Below, in pieces: positions 14,085 through 22,431 of a DNA stretch of 25,799 nt; position 1 is the stretch's first letter, and every line of letters begins with the position of its first letter. Made by a program: the position numbers and the translations under genes. This stretch comes from DAOTUB01 sp034437455 (lineage in GTDB: Bacteria > Chloroflexota > Anaerolineae > B4-G1). Below the pieces are notes generated by a model. It made no database searches. It saw only the letters and a list, made by a program, of their open reading frames with translations, and was not told the DNA's origin. The stretch is taken from NCBI GenBank assembly GCA_034437455.1, contig DAOTUB010000358.1, positions 1 to 25,799 on the forward strand, written 5' to 3'.

Positions 14085-14099
14085 AAACGGATGCCGTTT
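14085..14099. promoter_or_regulatory. Palindrome upstream of antitoxin, candidate operator
   Basis: AAACGG and CCGTTT form a perfect 6-bp inverted repeat around ATG, 16 nt upstream of the antitoxin GTG and in the divergent gap to the SpoU gene. Antitoxins commonly bind such sites to autoregulate. Inference from position and symmetry. Confidence 0.4.
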
Positions 14100-14188
14100 A
14101 TCCGCACCTTGTATCATCCCAAGTATACCGCGAGTGACAATTGAGGGGAACTGGAATTTATGAGGCCAGAGATGGAGGTTGACCAAAA

Positions 14189-15031
14189 ATGAACGCACCT
14201 ATAAACAGTCGCCCAACTATCGTCATCACCAGCGCGCGCAACCGCCGCGTCGTCGATGCGCGCAAGCTGGATCAGCGCAAGCACCGCCAGCGCCAGGGCC
14301 GCTTCCTGGTCGAGGGGCTGCAACTCCTGCACATGGCGCTGGACGCCGGCGCGCGTCCCGTCGAGGTCTTTTACTGCGAGAGCCAGTTCGTGGGGACCGA
14401 GGCGGCGGCGCTGCTGAGCCGCTTCGGCCAGACGGACGCGGATCTTGTGGCCGTGTCGGAGTATGTGATGCAGACGCTATCGCAGCGCGAAGCGCCGCAG
14501 GGGATCGCGGCGACCTTTGCCCTGTTCGAGACGTCGCTCCAGGCGCTCGGACTGGCCGGGCGGGAGCTGGTCGTCGTGCTGGACCGGCTGCAGGACCCCG
14601 GCAACGAGGGCACGCTGATCCGCACCGCCGACGCAGTGGGCGCAGCGGCGCTGATCCTGATCGAGCCGTGCGCAGACGTCTTTGATCCCAAGACGGTGCG
14701 CGGCAGCATGGGCTCGCTGTTCAACGTGCCGCTGGTGCGGACGGAGGACGTGAACGAGTTGTTCGATTGGCTGCGCGGCCAGGGGTTGCGGCCAGTGGGC
14801 GCGGACGCACAACAAGGGAAAGCCTGGGGCGGGGGCCTCTGGGGTGGAGGCGTGGCCTTGATCCTGGGCAACGAGGCACGCGGGCTTTCGGAGGACGTGC
14901 GCGCTCACCTGGAGGATTGGGCCAGGCTGCCGATCGTGGGCCAGGCGGAATCGCTCAACGTGGCGGTGGCTGGCGGCGTGCTGATGTACGAGTGGCTGCG
15001 GGTGAATTTGAAACAGGAGAAAAAACAATGA
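14189..15031 (+). CDS. SpoU/TrmH-family RNA 2'-O-methyltransferase
   Basis: A 280-residue SPOUT enzyme that methylates ribose 2'-OH in rRNA or tRNA using S-adenosylmethionine. An N-terminal RNA substrate-binding domain (about 12-110; RKHRQRQGRFLVEGLQLL) is followed by the trefoil-knot domain. Its three SpoU motifs are LDRLQDPGNEGTLIRTADA (131-149), LILGNEARGLS (224-234) and AESLNVAVAGGVLMYEW (253-269). The motif-1 Asn/Glu and the conserved Arg are present. It is closest in style to RlmB/TsnR-type enzymes, but the target nucleotide cannot be assigned. The stop overlaps the start of the next gene (ATGA), so the two are coupled. Confidence 0.9.
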   Translation: MNAPINSRPTIVITSARNRRVVDARKLDQRKHRQRQGRFLVEGLQLLHMALDAGARPVEVFYCESQFVGTEAAALLSRFGQTDADLVAVSEYVMQTLSQREAPQGIAATFALFETSLQALGLAGRELVVVLDRLQDPGNEGTLIRTADAVGAAALILIEPCADVFDPKTVRGSMGSLFNVPLVRTEDVNELFDWLRGQGLRPVGADAQQGKAWGGGLWGGGVALILGNEARGLSEDVRAHLEDWARLPIVGQAESLNVAVAGGVLMYEWLRVNLKQEKKQ

Positions 15032-15603
15032 ATTTGGAGCTACTGCGGGGAAGCAAGGTTCGACTGACGGCCCTGCGTCAGAATGACGTGCCCAAGATAG
15101 CCGCGTGGAACGAGGACGTGGGATACTTGCGGCTGCAAGATACGAACACAGCTCTCCCAAAAAGCAAGGCGCAGATCGAGGCAGAGCTGGAGCAATTGCA
15201 AGAGGGAAACGCGATACTCTTTACCATCCGGACGAATGAGGAAGACGCATTGATCGGGACGGCGGGATTCTACGAGATCGAATGGGCGAACCAGTCGGCG
15301 TGGCTGGGGATGGGCATCGGAGACCGGGCAGCGTGGGGCAAGGGGTATGGGAGCGAGGCGCTGCGGCTGCTGTTACAGTATGGGTTTGACGAGATGAACC
15401 TGCACCGCGTGACGTTGACGGTGATCGAGTACAATGAGCGAGCGATAGCGATGTACGAGCGAGCGGGGTTCAAGCACGAGGGGACATTTCGGGAGTTTGG
15501 GCGGCGAGATGGAAAACGGTACGACATGTACCTGTACGGGCTTTTGCGGTCGGAAAGAGATGATGCTCATGCCAAAAGTGACCCACCCCACGCCCTACCC
15601 TGA
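15028..15603 (+). CDS. RimJ/RimL-type GNAT acetyltransferase
   Basis: A 191-residue GNAT of the RimJ/RimL/SpeG type, acetylating an N-terminal or small-molecule amine. The start (LLRGSKVRLTALRQNDVPKI) is typical of the family. The acetyl-CoA pyrophosphate loop is in RAAWGKGYGSEAL (G-K-G-Y-G-S), followed by HRVTLTVIEYNERAIAMYER and AGFKHEGTFREF. The ATG at 15028 overlaps the SpoU stop and lies 9 nt after AGGAGA. The last part (after YLYGLLRSERDD) overlaps the next gene's 5' end. No feature shows the substrate. Confidence 0.88.
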   Translation: MNLELLRGSKVRLTALRQNDVPKIAAWNEDVGYLRLQDTNTALPKSKAQIEAELEQLQEGNAILFTIRTNEEDALIGTAGFYEIEWANQSAWLGMGIGDRAAWGKGYGSEALRLLLQYGFDEMNLHRVTLTVIEYNERAIAMYERAGFKHEGTFREFGRRDGKRYDMYLYGLLRSERDDAHAKSDPPHALP

Positions 15604-15842
15604 CGGCAACGCCGTGCTGCACGTATTGCTATCGGACGTGCAGGCTATTTTGGGGAATCAGTTGGATCATCCAACGCCACACCCTGCGAGAACAGGGGAT
15701 CGTGCTGGCGGGACTGGCTCCGCATACCTTGATCCAGGCCGTCCAGCCGGACGACTTGCGCCGGCAGGCGCAATCTGCTTTCAGCGCCCTCAGTACCTTT
15801 AGCGCCATCAGCGATTCAATGGCAAGGAAAAGCAATGAATAA
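15560..15842 (+). pseudogene. Aminoglycoside nucleotidyltransferase-like gene, core deleted
   Basis: The first 30 or so residues (VTHPTPYPDGNAVLHVLLSD...) match the N-terminus of AadA-like/streptomycin adenylyltransferase-type proteins, up to AILGNQ at about 15660. The normal continuation, the G-S-x(7-9)-D-x-D nucleotidyltransferase core, is missing. From about 15660 another frame encodes the typical C-terminal piece (HTLREQGIVLAG, PHTLIQAVQPDDLRRQ). That frame then reads through a palindromic repeat (FSALSTFSAISDS) to a stop at 15840-15842. So about 150-200 residues including all catalytic Asp residues have been lost, with a frameshift. Start may be ATG 15560, 15563 or 15569; the last gives MPKVTHPTP. 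Confidence 0.6.
15777..15821. repeat. TCAGCG-family element, copy 4
   Basis: The units CTTTCAGCG, CCCTCAGTA, CCTTTAGCG and CCATCAGCG follow one another at exact 9-bp spacing and end in ATTCAATGG. Here only one strand of the palindrome is present, so this is a half element. It lies 14 nt before the methyltransferase start and encodes the end of the upstream nucleotidyltransferase remnant. Confidence 0.8.
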
Positions 15843-16587
15843 CGAAAAAGACAACTACCAAACCGGCTGGACCGAGGAGGTCTCCCGCACGTTTATGGAC
15901 TATGGCCGCTATTTCGTCCCTGAGCGCGACCGGCAGATGCAAATGATCGCCGCGCTCCTGCCCAACGACGACCCTGGCGCCATTCTCGAACTGTGCTGCG
16001 GCGAGGGGCTTTTGGCCGAGGTGTTGCTAGATCAGTACGCCGAATCCACCGTCTATGGACTCGACGGCTCTGCCGAGATGCTCCAACGGGCCCAAGAGCG
16101 CCTCGCTCGCTTTGGGGACCGGTTCCAGGGCGGGCTGTTCGATCTCGCCGCACAAGACTGGAGAGAGCCTGGCATCCCCATCCAGGCGGTTGTCTCGTCG
16201 CTGGCTATCCATCATCTCACGGGGCCGCAGAAGCAGGAGCTTTTCGTCGACGTGCATCGCCTGCTCGCGGGCGGCGGCGCTTTTATCATTGCCGACATCG
16301 TCGAGCACCCCACCGATCGAGGCAGTCGTCTGGCCGCCGAGACGTGGGACGAGGTCGTTCGCGAGCGGGCCATCACCCTTGATGGGAACACCGAGGCGTT
16401 TGAATTTTTCAAAAACGAGGGATGGAACACCTTCTGGTACCTCGACCCAGAGGACATTGACAAACCATCTCCCTTGTTCGATCAACTCAAGTGGCTGGAG
16501 AACGCCGGTTTTGTCGACGTCGACGTTCACTGGATGCTCGCCGGCCACGCTATCTTTGGGGCGAGAAAGCCCGAGAGGAATGAATGA
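15835..16587 (+). CDS. Class I SAM-dependent methyltransferase
   Basis: A 250-residue Rossmann-fold methyltransferase. Motif I is ILELCCGEG (50-58), the ribose-binding acidic residue is in VYGLDGSAEML, motif IV region is VVSSLAIHHL and motif VI region is LLAGGGAFIIADIVE. The pattern of SAIHHL followed by L-x-x-G-G resembles UbiE/Trans-aconitate-type small-molecule methylases. The substrate is unknown. It overlaps the preceding pseudogene by 8 nt, and its stop overlaps the next start (ATGA), so it is in an operon with the two-domain GNAT. Confidence 0.88.
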   Translation: MNNEKDNYQTGWTEEVSRTFMDYGRYFVPERDRQMQMIAALLPNDDPGAILELCCGEGLLAEVLLDQYAESTVYGLDGSAEMLQRAQERLARFGDRFQGGLFDLAAQDWREPGIPIQAVVSSLAIHHLTGPQKQELFVDVHRLLAGGGAFIIADIVEHPTDRGSRLAAETWDEVVRERAITLDGNTEAFEFFKNEGWNTFWYLDPEDIDKPSPLFDQLKWLENAGFVDVDVHWMLAGHAIFGARKPERNE

Positions 16588-17522
16588 GGTTTGTCATGAT
16601 AAATTGGACCAGCCGTACATATTCTCGAGCACAAGACGGGCAAGCTATGATCGATCTATTGGTCGCAGTCAGGCCCGCCGACCGAATCACCGAGTATCCT
16701 AGCGTCGTTGACTTGCAGGAATTGCTTGCTTTGACCGACGTGCAGGAGAATACGCGCCTGTGGTTCGACGACGATCGGATGATTGGATTCGCATTCGTCG
16801 ATCCGTACAACAACCTGTGGTTTGAGTTGGACCAGCAGGCAACTCATACCGACATCGAGTCGGAAATCGTTGCCTGGGGGGTAGAATGCATACGACGCGC
16901 CATACAAAAGCGCGGCGAACCTCTGACGCTCGACGCCAGTTGCCGCGACGACGACGTCGAACGCATCGCGCTATTGGAACGACACGGTTTTGTGATGCAA
17001 GAGATACGAACGCTCCGTATGGCGCGCTCGCTCAACGAACCGCTCCCGACCCCAAAAGCGCCGGCAGGCTTTAGCATACGTCACGTGGCAGGCGAGCAAG
17101 AGGCGGAACCCCTCGTCACGCTCCACCGCGCCGCATTTGGCACCGAGAATATGACCGTCGAAGAACAATTGGCCATGATGCGCGCGCCGGAATATGATCC
17201 AGAGCTAGACTTGCTGGCCGTTGCGCCTGATGGTAGATTCGCCGCGACCTGTATGTGTTCGATCAGCCAGGAGGAGAACGAGCGCACCGGACGGAACGAA
17301 GGGTACCCAGACCCCATCGCGACGCACCCCGATTTTCAGCGACGCGGACTGGCCCGGGCGCTTTTGCTGACCGGGCTTCACAAGCTGAAACAACGCGGCA
17401 TAGACATCGCCGTTCTCGGCACGAGCAGTGAGAACGTGGCCATGCAGCGAACTGCCCAGGCCGCTGGCTTTCGCGTGCGCTCAACCAAGCTTTGGTTTGA
17501 AAAGCCGGTGTCGCAACATTAG
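16584..17522 (+). CDS. Two-domain GNAT acetyltransferase (MshD-like architecture)
   Basis: A 312-residue protein with two GNAT-like halves. The N-terminal half (about 8-155; WFDDDRMIGFAFVDPYNNLWF) lacks a clear acetyl-CoA loop and may be structural. The C-terminal half (about 165-310) has IATHPDFQRRGLARALLLTG with the Q-R-R-G-L-A loop and then VLGTSSENVAMQRTAQAAGF. This arrangement is the one known from mycothiol synthase and related acetyltransferases, but nothing here shows a mycothiol substrate. The ATG at 16584 overlaps the methyltransferase stop; ATG 16596 is an alternative. The spacing indicates co-transcription. Confidence 0.85.
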   Translation: MRFVMINWTSRTYSRAQDGQAMIDLLVAVRPADRITEYPSVVDLQELLALTDVQENTRLWFDDDRMIGFAFVDPYNNLWFELDQQATHTDIESEIVAWGVECIRRAIQKRGEPLTLDASCRDDDVERIALLERHGFVMQEIRTLRMARSLNEPLPTPKAPAGFSIRHVAGEQEAEPLVTLHRAAFGTENMTVEEQLAMMRAPEYDPELDLLAVAPDGRFAATCMCSISQEENERTGRNEGYPDPIATHPDFQRRGLARALLLTGLHKLKQRGIDIAVLGTSSENVAMQRTAQAAGFRVRSTKLWFEKPVSQH

Positions 17523-17570
17523 ATTGAAAAGAAACGCCCATTGTTCCGGGCGCTAGCATTACAACGAAAT

Positions 17571-17698
17571 TTTGGAACAATCGTCATTCCGAGCGGAACG
17601 GAGCGCAGCGAAGTGGAGTCGAGGAATCTCCACGTTCGGTCGCGAGAGATTCCGTCGGACGTGCAGCGTCCGCTCTCCCTACGGTCGCTCGGAATGAC
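17571..17698. repeat. GTCATTCCGAGCG palindromic repeat, copy A
   Basis: GTCATTCCGAGCG (17583-17595) is the exact inverted repeat of 17686-17698. An 8-bp pair ATTGTTCC (17540-17547) / GGAACAAT (17574-17581) adjoins the left arm. The left half from TTTGGAACA is shared with copy B at 20412. The inner part differs (two further dyads around CGGACGTGCAGCGTCCG). No ORF is credible in the region 17523-17751. Confidence 0.9.
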
Positions 17699-17751
17699 AG
17701 AGATAGCAAAACTCGTTGTAGTACTAGAATATCACCTTGGAGAATGATAGA

Positions 17752-18288
17752 ATGAGTAACACAAAAGACGTTCGTGCCGTATTGCAAAAGTTCCAGGACG
17801 GATACATATCTCGCGACCTGTCGCGATTGGACGAGTTTCTGGACCTCTTTGGCAAAGAGGCCGAGCTGATCGGAATCGGCGCGTCTGTGCGCGGCGGGAA
17901 CGAGTGGTTCGAGGGCAGAGATCAGATCCGAGAGATCATCGAGTCGGACTGGACGTATTGGGGGGAGGTGACCATCGGCGTAGAAGGAGCGAGGATTACG
18001 ATCAAAGGAGATGTAGCGTGGCTGTCCACGAGTGGCACGTTAGCGCAAACGTCCGTCGTGGACGAGGCATTTCCGTTCTACGTGAATCAGATGAAAGAGT
18101 TTTTGGAAAATGAAGAGTTGACGCCAGCAGCGCGGATGATGGAGGCGACCCACTTTGGAATGAGACGGCTGTGGGAAAGACACAAGGGAGAGGGACACAA
18201 ATGGCCCTTTGTGTTCACGGCCGTGCTCGTGAGAGAGGAAGAGGGATGGCGCTTCCACCAGGTGCAATTCGCTATGCCGGTGGACTGA
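17752..18288 (+). CDS. NTF2-like / SnoaL-like domain protein
   Basis: A 178-residue protein with the cone-shaped NTF2-like fold signature: an N-terminal helix (VRAVLQKFQDGYISRDLSRL), a loop with WFEGRDQIREII, a strand pair ITIKGDVAWLSTSGTLAQ, and a C-terminal strand FVFTAVLVREEEGWRFHQVQF. An insertion (about 105-145) lies between the strands. The family includes isomerases, dehydratases and ligand-binding proteins, so no reaction can be named. ATG 17752 is preferred over TTG 17737 because GGAGA lies at a workable distance. It is followed 19 nt later by the EF-G paralogue, with which it may be co-transcribed. Confidence 0.75.
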   Translation: MSNTKDVRAVLQKFQDGYISRDLSRLDEFLDLFGKEAELIGIGASVRGGNEWFEGRDQIREIIESDWTYWGEVTIGVEGARITIKGDVAWLSTSGTLAQTSVVDEAFPFYVNQMKEFLENEELTPAARMMEATHFGMRRLWERHKGEGHKWPFVFTAVLVREEEGWRFHQVQFAMPVD

Positions 18289-18307
18289 ACGAGGAGGTCG
18301 TTTGATT

Positions 18308-20410
18308 ATGAGCAAGAAAAAACAAGTATCGATCAAAAAAGTACGCATCATTGGAATCTTTGCCCACGTGGACGCCGGAAAGACGACCACGTCGGAGGCA
18401 ATTCTTTACTATGCCGGACGCATTCACCGCGCCGGGAACATTGACGACGGCGACACCCAGCTCGACTGGATGGAGCAGGAGCGGCAACGTGGCATCACCA
18501 TCACCGCCGCCGCCACCGCCTTCCGTTGGCAAGGGCACCGCATCAACCTGATCGACACGCCCGGCCACATCGATTTCACCGCCGAGGTCGTGCGCTCCAT
18601 GCGCGCCATCGATGGCGGCGTGATCCTGCTCTGTGGCGTGGGCGGCGTCGAGCCGCAGACCGAGACGGTCTGGCGGCACGCCGACCGCGACAACCTGCCG
18701 CGCCTCATCATGATCAACAAGCTCGACCGGCTCGGCTCCGATTTCGACCGCGTGTTGGGCGAGGTCCACGAGCGGCTGACGGAGAACGGGGTGGCGCTCC
18801 AGCTCCCCATCGGGCGCGAGGACGAGTTCGTCGGCGTTGTGGATCTGCTGGAGCGGCGGGCGCTGGTCTGGCGCGACGGCGCGGACGAGTTCTCGGTGGA
18901 GCCGGTCCCGCCCGCGTTGGAGGAGCGGGTCACCTCGGCCCGCGAGCGGCTGGTGGACGCTATCTGCGAGACGGACGACGCGCTGCTGGAGCAACGGCTG
19001 GAAGGGAACGAGCCGGACGTGGTGGCGCTCAAGGCGGCGCTGCGCCAGGCCACGGTCGACGGCAAGCTCGTGCCGGTGCTGTGCGGCGCTTCGCGCGAGC
19101 GCATCGGCGTGCAGCCGCTGCTCGACGCCGTCGTCGACTATCTCCCCGCGCCGGTGGACCTGCACCCCACCCTGGGCACCGTCCCCGGCAACGGCGAAGA
19201 GATCATTGAGCGGCCCGACGACCCCAACGCGCCGTTCTGCGCGGCGGCCTTCAAAATCGTCACCGATCCCCACGTGGGGCACCTGACCTGGGTGCGGGTT
19301 TTCTCGGGCCGAATGAGCGTGGGCGACACGATCTACAACCCGCGCACCGGCGACGAGGAGCGGATCGGACGGATCTACTTTTTGCACGGCCAGCAGCGCG
19401 AGCAGGCAGAGTACATGCAGGCCAGCGACGTGGTGGCGCTGGTCGGCATCAAGTCGGCGATCACGGGCGACACCCTCTGCGACCCGGAGCAGCCCATCGT
19501 GCTGGAGACGTTCGAGTTCCCGGACCCGGTGATCAGTGTGGCGCTGAAGCCAGAATCGAGGGAGCAGCACGAAAAGCTGCGCCAGGCAGTGCGGCGGCTT
19601 TGCGATGAGGACCCCACGCTGGTGCGCAGCTTTGACCCGGAGACGGGCGAAGAGATCCTTTCGGGGATGGGCGAGCTGCACCTGGAGGTGGCCGTGGACC
19701 GGCTGCGGAGCGAGTTTGACCTCACGCCGCTGATAAGCCCGCCCCAGGTCGCCTACCGCGAGACGATCCGCCGGGCGCTCGAGGTGGTCGGCACGTACAA
19801 GAAACAGACCGGCGGCCACGGCCACTTTGCCGAGGTCGAATTGCGCGTCGAGCCGCTGGAGCGGGGCGAGGGCGTCGTCTTTGAGAACGAATCGTCCGCC
19901 GCCGACGTTCCCACCGAGTTCGTGCGCCCGACGGAGGTGGGTGTGCGGGGCGCGCTGGAGAAAGGCATCGTCGCGGGCTACCCGGTCACCGACCTGCGCG
20001 TGACGCTGCTGGATGGGAGGATTCACGAGGTCGACTCGGCATCCCAGGATTTCGAGATCGCCGGTTCGATGGGGGTGCGGAAAGCGGTGAACCAGGCCCA
20101 CCCGGCGCTGATCGAGCCGATCATGCGCGTCGAAATCAACGTGGACGAGGAACAGGTCGGGGCCATCGTCGCCGACCTGGGCCGCCGGCGCGGGAGCGTG
20201 GAGGGCATGCGCGCGCGCGGTAAAATACGCAGCGTGGTCGGCACAGTGCCGCTGGCCGAGGCGCGCGGCTATGCCACCGATCTGCGCAGCCTGACGCAGG
20301 GGCGGGGGACGTTTACGCTCGAGTTCCACCGCTACGACTTTGTGCCCGATCATCTAGCCGAGGAGATCATCAAGCAGCGCCAGGCAGAGGGCAAGATCGC
20401 GGTACGATAG
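18308..20410 (+). CDS. Elongation factor G paralogue (translational GTPase)
   Basis: A 700-residue five-domain GTPase of the EF-G family that would act on the ribosome. G1 is AHVDAGKTT (19-27), switch I ends in ERQRGITI, G3 is DTPGHIDF, G4 is NKLD and G5 lies in LCGAS. Domain IV keeps the loop GGHGHFAEV and the H-x-V-D-S motif in RIHEVDS, which in EF-G contacts the decoding site. Domain V ends YATDLRSLTQGRGTFTLEFHRYD. Departures from housekeeping EF-G (short N-terminus, V for I in G1, L for M in NKMD) suggest a second copy, for example for stress, recycling or ribosome protection. AGGAGG lies 10 nt before ATG 18308; a TTG at 18302 is also possible. Confidence 0.9.
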   Translation: MSKKKQVSIKKVRIIGIFAHVDAGKTTTSEAILYYAGRIHRAGNIDDGDTQLDWMEQERQRGITITAAATAFRWQGHRINLIDTPGHIDFTAEVVRSMRAIDGGVILLCGVGGVEPQTETVWRHADRDNLPRLIMINKLDRLGSDFDRVLGEVHERLTENGVALQLPIGREDEFVGVVDLLERRALVWRDGADEFSVEPVPPALEERVTSARERLVDAICETDDALLEQRLEGNEPDVVALKAALRQATVDGKLVPVLCGASRERIGVQPLLDAVVDYLPAPVDLHPTLGTVPGNGEEIIERPDDPNAPFCAAAFKIVTDPHVGHLTWVRVFSGRMSVGDTIYNPRTGDEERIGRIYFLHGQQREQAEYMQASDVVALVGIKSAITGDTLCDPEQPIVLETFEFPDPVISVALKPESREQHEKLRQAVRRLCDEDPTLVRSFDPETGEEILSGMGELHLEVAVDRLRSEFDLTPLISPPQVAYRETIRRALEVVGTYKKQTGGHGHFAEVELRVEPLERGEGVVFENESSAADVPTEFVRPTEVGVRGALEKGIVAGYPVTDLRVTLLDGRIHEVDSASQDFEIAGSMGVRKAVNQAHPALIEPIMRVEINVDEEQVGAIVADLGRRRGSVEGMRARGKIRSVVGTVPLAEARGYATDLRSLTQGRGTFTLEFHRYDFVPDHLAEEIIKQRQAEGKIAVR

Positions 20411-20411
20411 C

Positions 20412-20517
20412 TTTGGAACACGCGTCATTCCGAGCGGAACGGAGCGCAGCGGAGTGGAGTCGCAGCGTCGTGTGCCGCCACACGACGCTGCGACTCCCTT
20501 CGGTCGCTCGGAATGAC
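20412..20517. repeat. GTCATTCCGAGCG palindromic repeat, copy B
   Basis: Outer arms GTCATTCCGAGCG (20424-20436) and 20505-20517 are exact inverted repeats. A perfect inner 19-bp stem GGAGTCGCAGCGTCGTGTG (20456-20474) pairs with 20479-20497 across a 4-nt loop. The left 49 or so bases match copy A at 17571. It lies between the EF-G and nitrilase genes and overlaps the sequence just before the nitrilase ribosome site, so it may terminate one and shape expression of the other. Confidence 0.92.
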
Positions 20518-20536
20518 GCAAGGAGGAGAGATACGT

Positions 20537-21424
20537 ATGAGTTTGGTCAAGATTGCCTTACTTCAAATGACCGCCTATGGCGCCGACCAGCAGGCGAATC
20601 AAGCCAAGGGCGAAACGTTCTGCCGCCGGGCGAGCGAGATGGGGGCCGACGTCGCGCTCTTCCCAGAGATGTGGAACGTGGGGTATACGTTCCCCGACTC
20701 GGCCCAGCCCGGCGCGCGCGAGCGCTGGGAGGCGCAGGCGGTTGGTCGAGACGATGGTTTCGTCAAGCACTTTCGGGCGCTCGCCAAAGAGTTGGAGATG
20801 GCCATCGCCCTGACTTATTTGGAACGTTGGGACGGCGCGCCGCGAAACTCGGTGTCGCTCATCGACCGGCGTGGGGAGATCGTCCTGACCTACGCCAAGG
20901 TCCACACGTGCGATTTCGACGCGGAGGCAGCCTTGACGCCAGGCGACGATTTCTACGTCTGCACGCTCGACACGGGCAAGGGAAAGGTGAAAATCGGTGC
21001 GATGATCTGCTTCGACCGCGAGTTCCCAGAAAGCGCCCGAATCCTGATGCTCAAAGGGGCAGAGCTGATCCTGACGCCGAACGCCTGCGAACTGGAGGCG
21101 AACAGGATCGGCCAGTTCAAGGCGCGCGCCTACGAGAACATGGTGGGCATGGCGATGACCAACTATGCCGCCCCACAGGAGAACGGGCATTCGGTAGCTT
21201 TTGACGCGGTGGCTTTTGGCGAGAATGAACAGGCATTGGATACGTTGATTGTCGAGGCTGGAGAGAGCGAGGGAGTCTATCTGGCGGAGTTTAATATGGA
21301 CAGGATCAGAAAATATCGGGAGCACGAGGTGTGGGGAAACGCCTTTCGAAAACCGCGCTGCTACGACCTCTTGACCTCGTATGAGGTTGAGAAGCCATTC
21401 ATCCGCGCGAGTGCTAGAAGATAA
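20537..21424 (+). CDS. Carbon-nitrogen hydrolase (nitrilase superfamily amidase)
   Basis: A 295-residue nitrilase-superfamily enzyme that hydrolyses a non-peptide C-N bond of an amide. The Glu-Lys-Cys triad is visible: E44 in LFPEMW, K121 in YAKVHTCDF and C158 in GAMICFDREFPE. Family members include omega-amidases, carbamoylputrescine amidases and aliphatic amidases; the exact substrate is not evident. ATG 20537 is chosen because AGGAGG lies 10 nt upstream; the frame is open upstream to 20513 but enters the repeat. It is followed by a methyltransferase 9 nt later. Confidence 0.92.
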   Translation: MSLVKIALLQMTAYGADQQANQAKGETFCRRASEMGADVALFPEMWNVGYTFPDSAQPGARERWEAQAVGRDDGFVKHFRALAKELEMAIALTYLERWDGAPRNSVSLIDRRGEIVLTYAKVHTCDFDAEAALTPGDDFYVCTLDTGKGKVKIGAMICFDREFPESARILMLKGAELILTPNACELEANRIGQFKARAYENMVGMAMTNYAAPQENGHSVAFDAVAFGENEQALDTLIVEAGESEGVYLAEFNMDRIRKYREHEVWGNAFRKPRCYDLLTSYEVEKPFIRASARR

Positions 21425-21433
21425 GGAAAAGAC

Positions 21434-22291
21434 ATGAATTTACTGAATTTGATCGACCGAAAATCCCCCGTCCCCTGGGCCGGAGGAAAGATACCCTGGG
21501 ACGATCCCGGCTTTAGCGAGAGAATGCTCCAGGTGCATCTGGACCAAGAACACGATTGGGCAAGCCGCCGGTTTGAAAAGATCGACGTGCACGTGGACTG
21601 GATCCATCACACACTGCTGTCTAGCCGCCCGGCCAGGATCCTGGACCTGGGCTGTGGGCCGGGGCTTTACGCCAGCCGCCTGGCCCGGATCGGCCACGAG
21701 TGCGTGGGCATCGACTTTTCTCCCGCCTCCATCGCCTACGCCGTGGATACCGCGGAAAGAGACAAGCTCCGGTGCACCTACCGGCAAGAGGATGTTCGGA
21801 CCGCCGAGTACAGCACGGGCTTTGACCTGGCGATGCTGATCTTTGGCGAGTTCAACGCCTTTCGTCCCCTGGAGGCAGCGAGTATCCTCCGCAAAACGTT
21901 CGCCGCGCTATCTGAGGGTGGGCTTCTCCTGCTCGAGGTTTCCACATCCGAATCGCTCGAAGAGATCGGGAAGCAAGGCCCCTCCTGGTACTCGGCCTCC
22001 AGCGGGTTGTTCTCTGAGCGACCTCACCTCTGCCTGGAGGAGTACTTTTGGGTTGCCCAGGAATCGGTGCTCACGGTTCGCCACTTTATCGTGGACGCCG
22101 CCACCGGCCAGGTGACCCAGCACGTGAACAACTTGCAAGCCTACTCGGACGAACAGTATCAATCTCTCCTGTCTAAGAGTAGCTTTGTCGAAATCCAATT
22201 TTTCCCCTCCCAGATGAGCGGGATGGACGAGACACAGGGTGATTTCTTCGCCATCGTCGCCCGCAAGCCAGGTGAGCGTTCAGGGGGGTGA
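21434..22291 (+). CDS. Class I SAM-dependent methyltransferase
   Basis: A 285-residue methyltransferase. The SAM site is ILDLGCGPGLYASRLARIG (about 70-88) with the acidic residue in CVGIDFSPASI. FDLAMLIFGEFNAF is the motif IV region, and LSEGGLLLLEVST follows. A C-terminal antiparallel section (VRHFIVDAATGQVTQHVNN) is common in small-molecule or lipid methylases. The substrate is unknown. Placement 9 nt after the amidase indicates a shared transcript. Confidence 0.88.
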   Translation: MNLLNLIDRKSPVPWAGGKIPWDDPGFSERMLQVHLDQEHDWASRRFEKIDVHVDWIHHTLLSSRPARILDLGCGPGLYASRLARIGHECVGIDFSPASIAYAVDTAERDKLRCTYRQEDVRTAEYSTGFDLAMLIFGEFNAFRPLEAASILRKTFAALSEGGLLLLEVSTSESLEEIGKQGPSWYSASSGLFSERPHLCLEEYFWVAQESVLTVRHFIVDAATGQVTQHVNNLQAYSDEQYQSLLSKSSFVEIQFFPSQMSGMDETQGDFFAIVARKPGERSGG

Positions 22292-22310
22292 TTCTAGCGC
22301 CGATCGAGTA

Positions 22311-22381
22311 GGAGCCCTTCGACAAGCTCAGGGTAAACTCCGACGTATCGAGACCAAGCGGGTTGTGTATACGACCCCGCT
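22311..22381. repeat. Short palindromic repeat fragment and hairpin before the kinase gene
   Basis: The 140-nt gap before the kinase gene contains CCCTTCGACAAGCTCAGGG (22315-22333), a form of a palindromic repeat widespread in environmental bacterial genomes. It is framed by GGAG and CTCC. A second weak hairpin, AGCGGG (22357-22362) with CCCCGCT (22375-22381), follows. Neither has a T-run. No ORF is supported here. Confidence 0.6.
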
Positions 22382-22431
22382 CGCTAAAGCTTATCCAACC
22401 AGAGAACGATAGGCATACGGAGTAAAAATCA

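Noticed and set aside
13642..14163. Plus-strand ORF of 173 codons across the antitoxin
   Set aside because: Antisense to the antitoxin/toxin pair, no recognisable motif and no ribosome site.
18272..20353. 693-codon open frame on the minus strand
   Set aside because: It is exactly antisense to the EF-G gene, and its composition (rich in R, H, V, D, L, A) is the usual shadow of a high-GC gene; no domain is recognisable.
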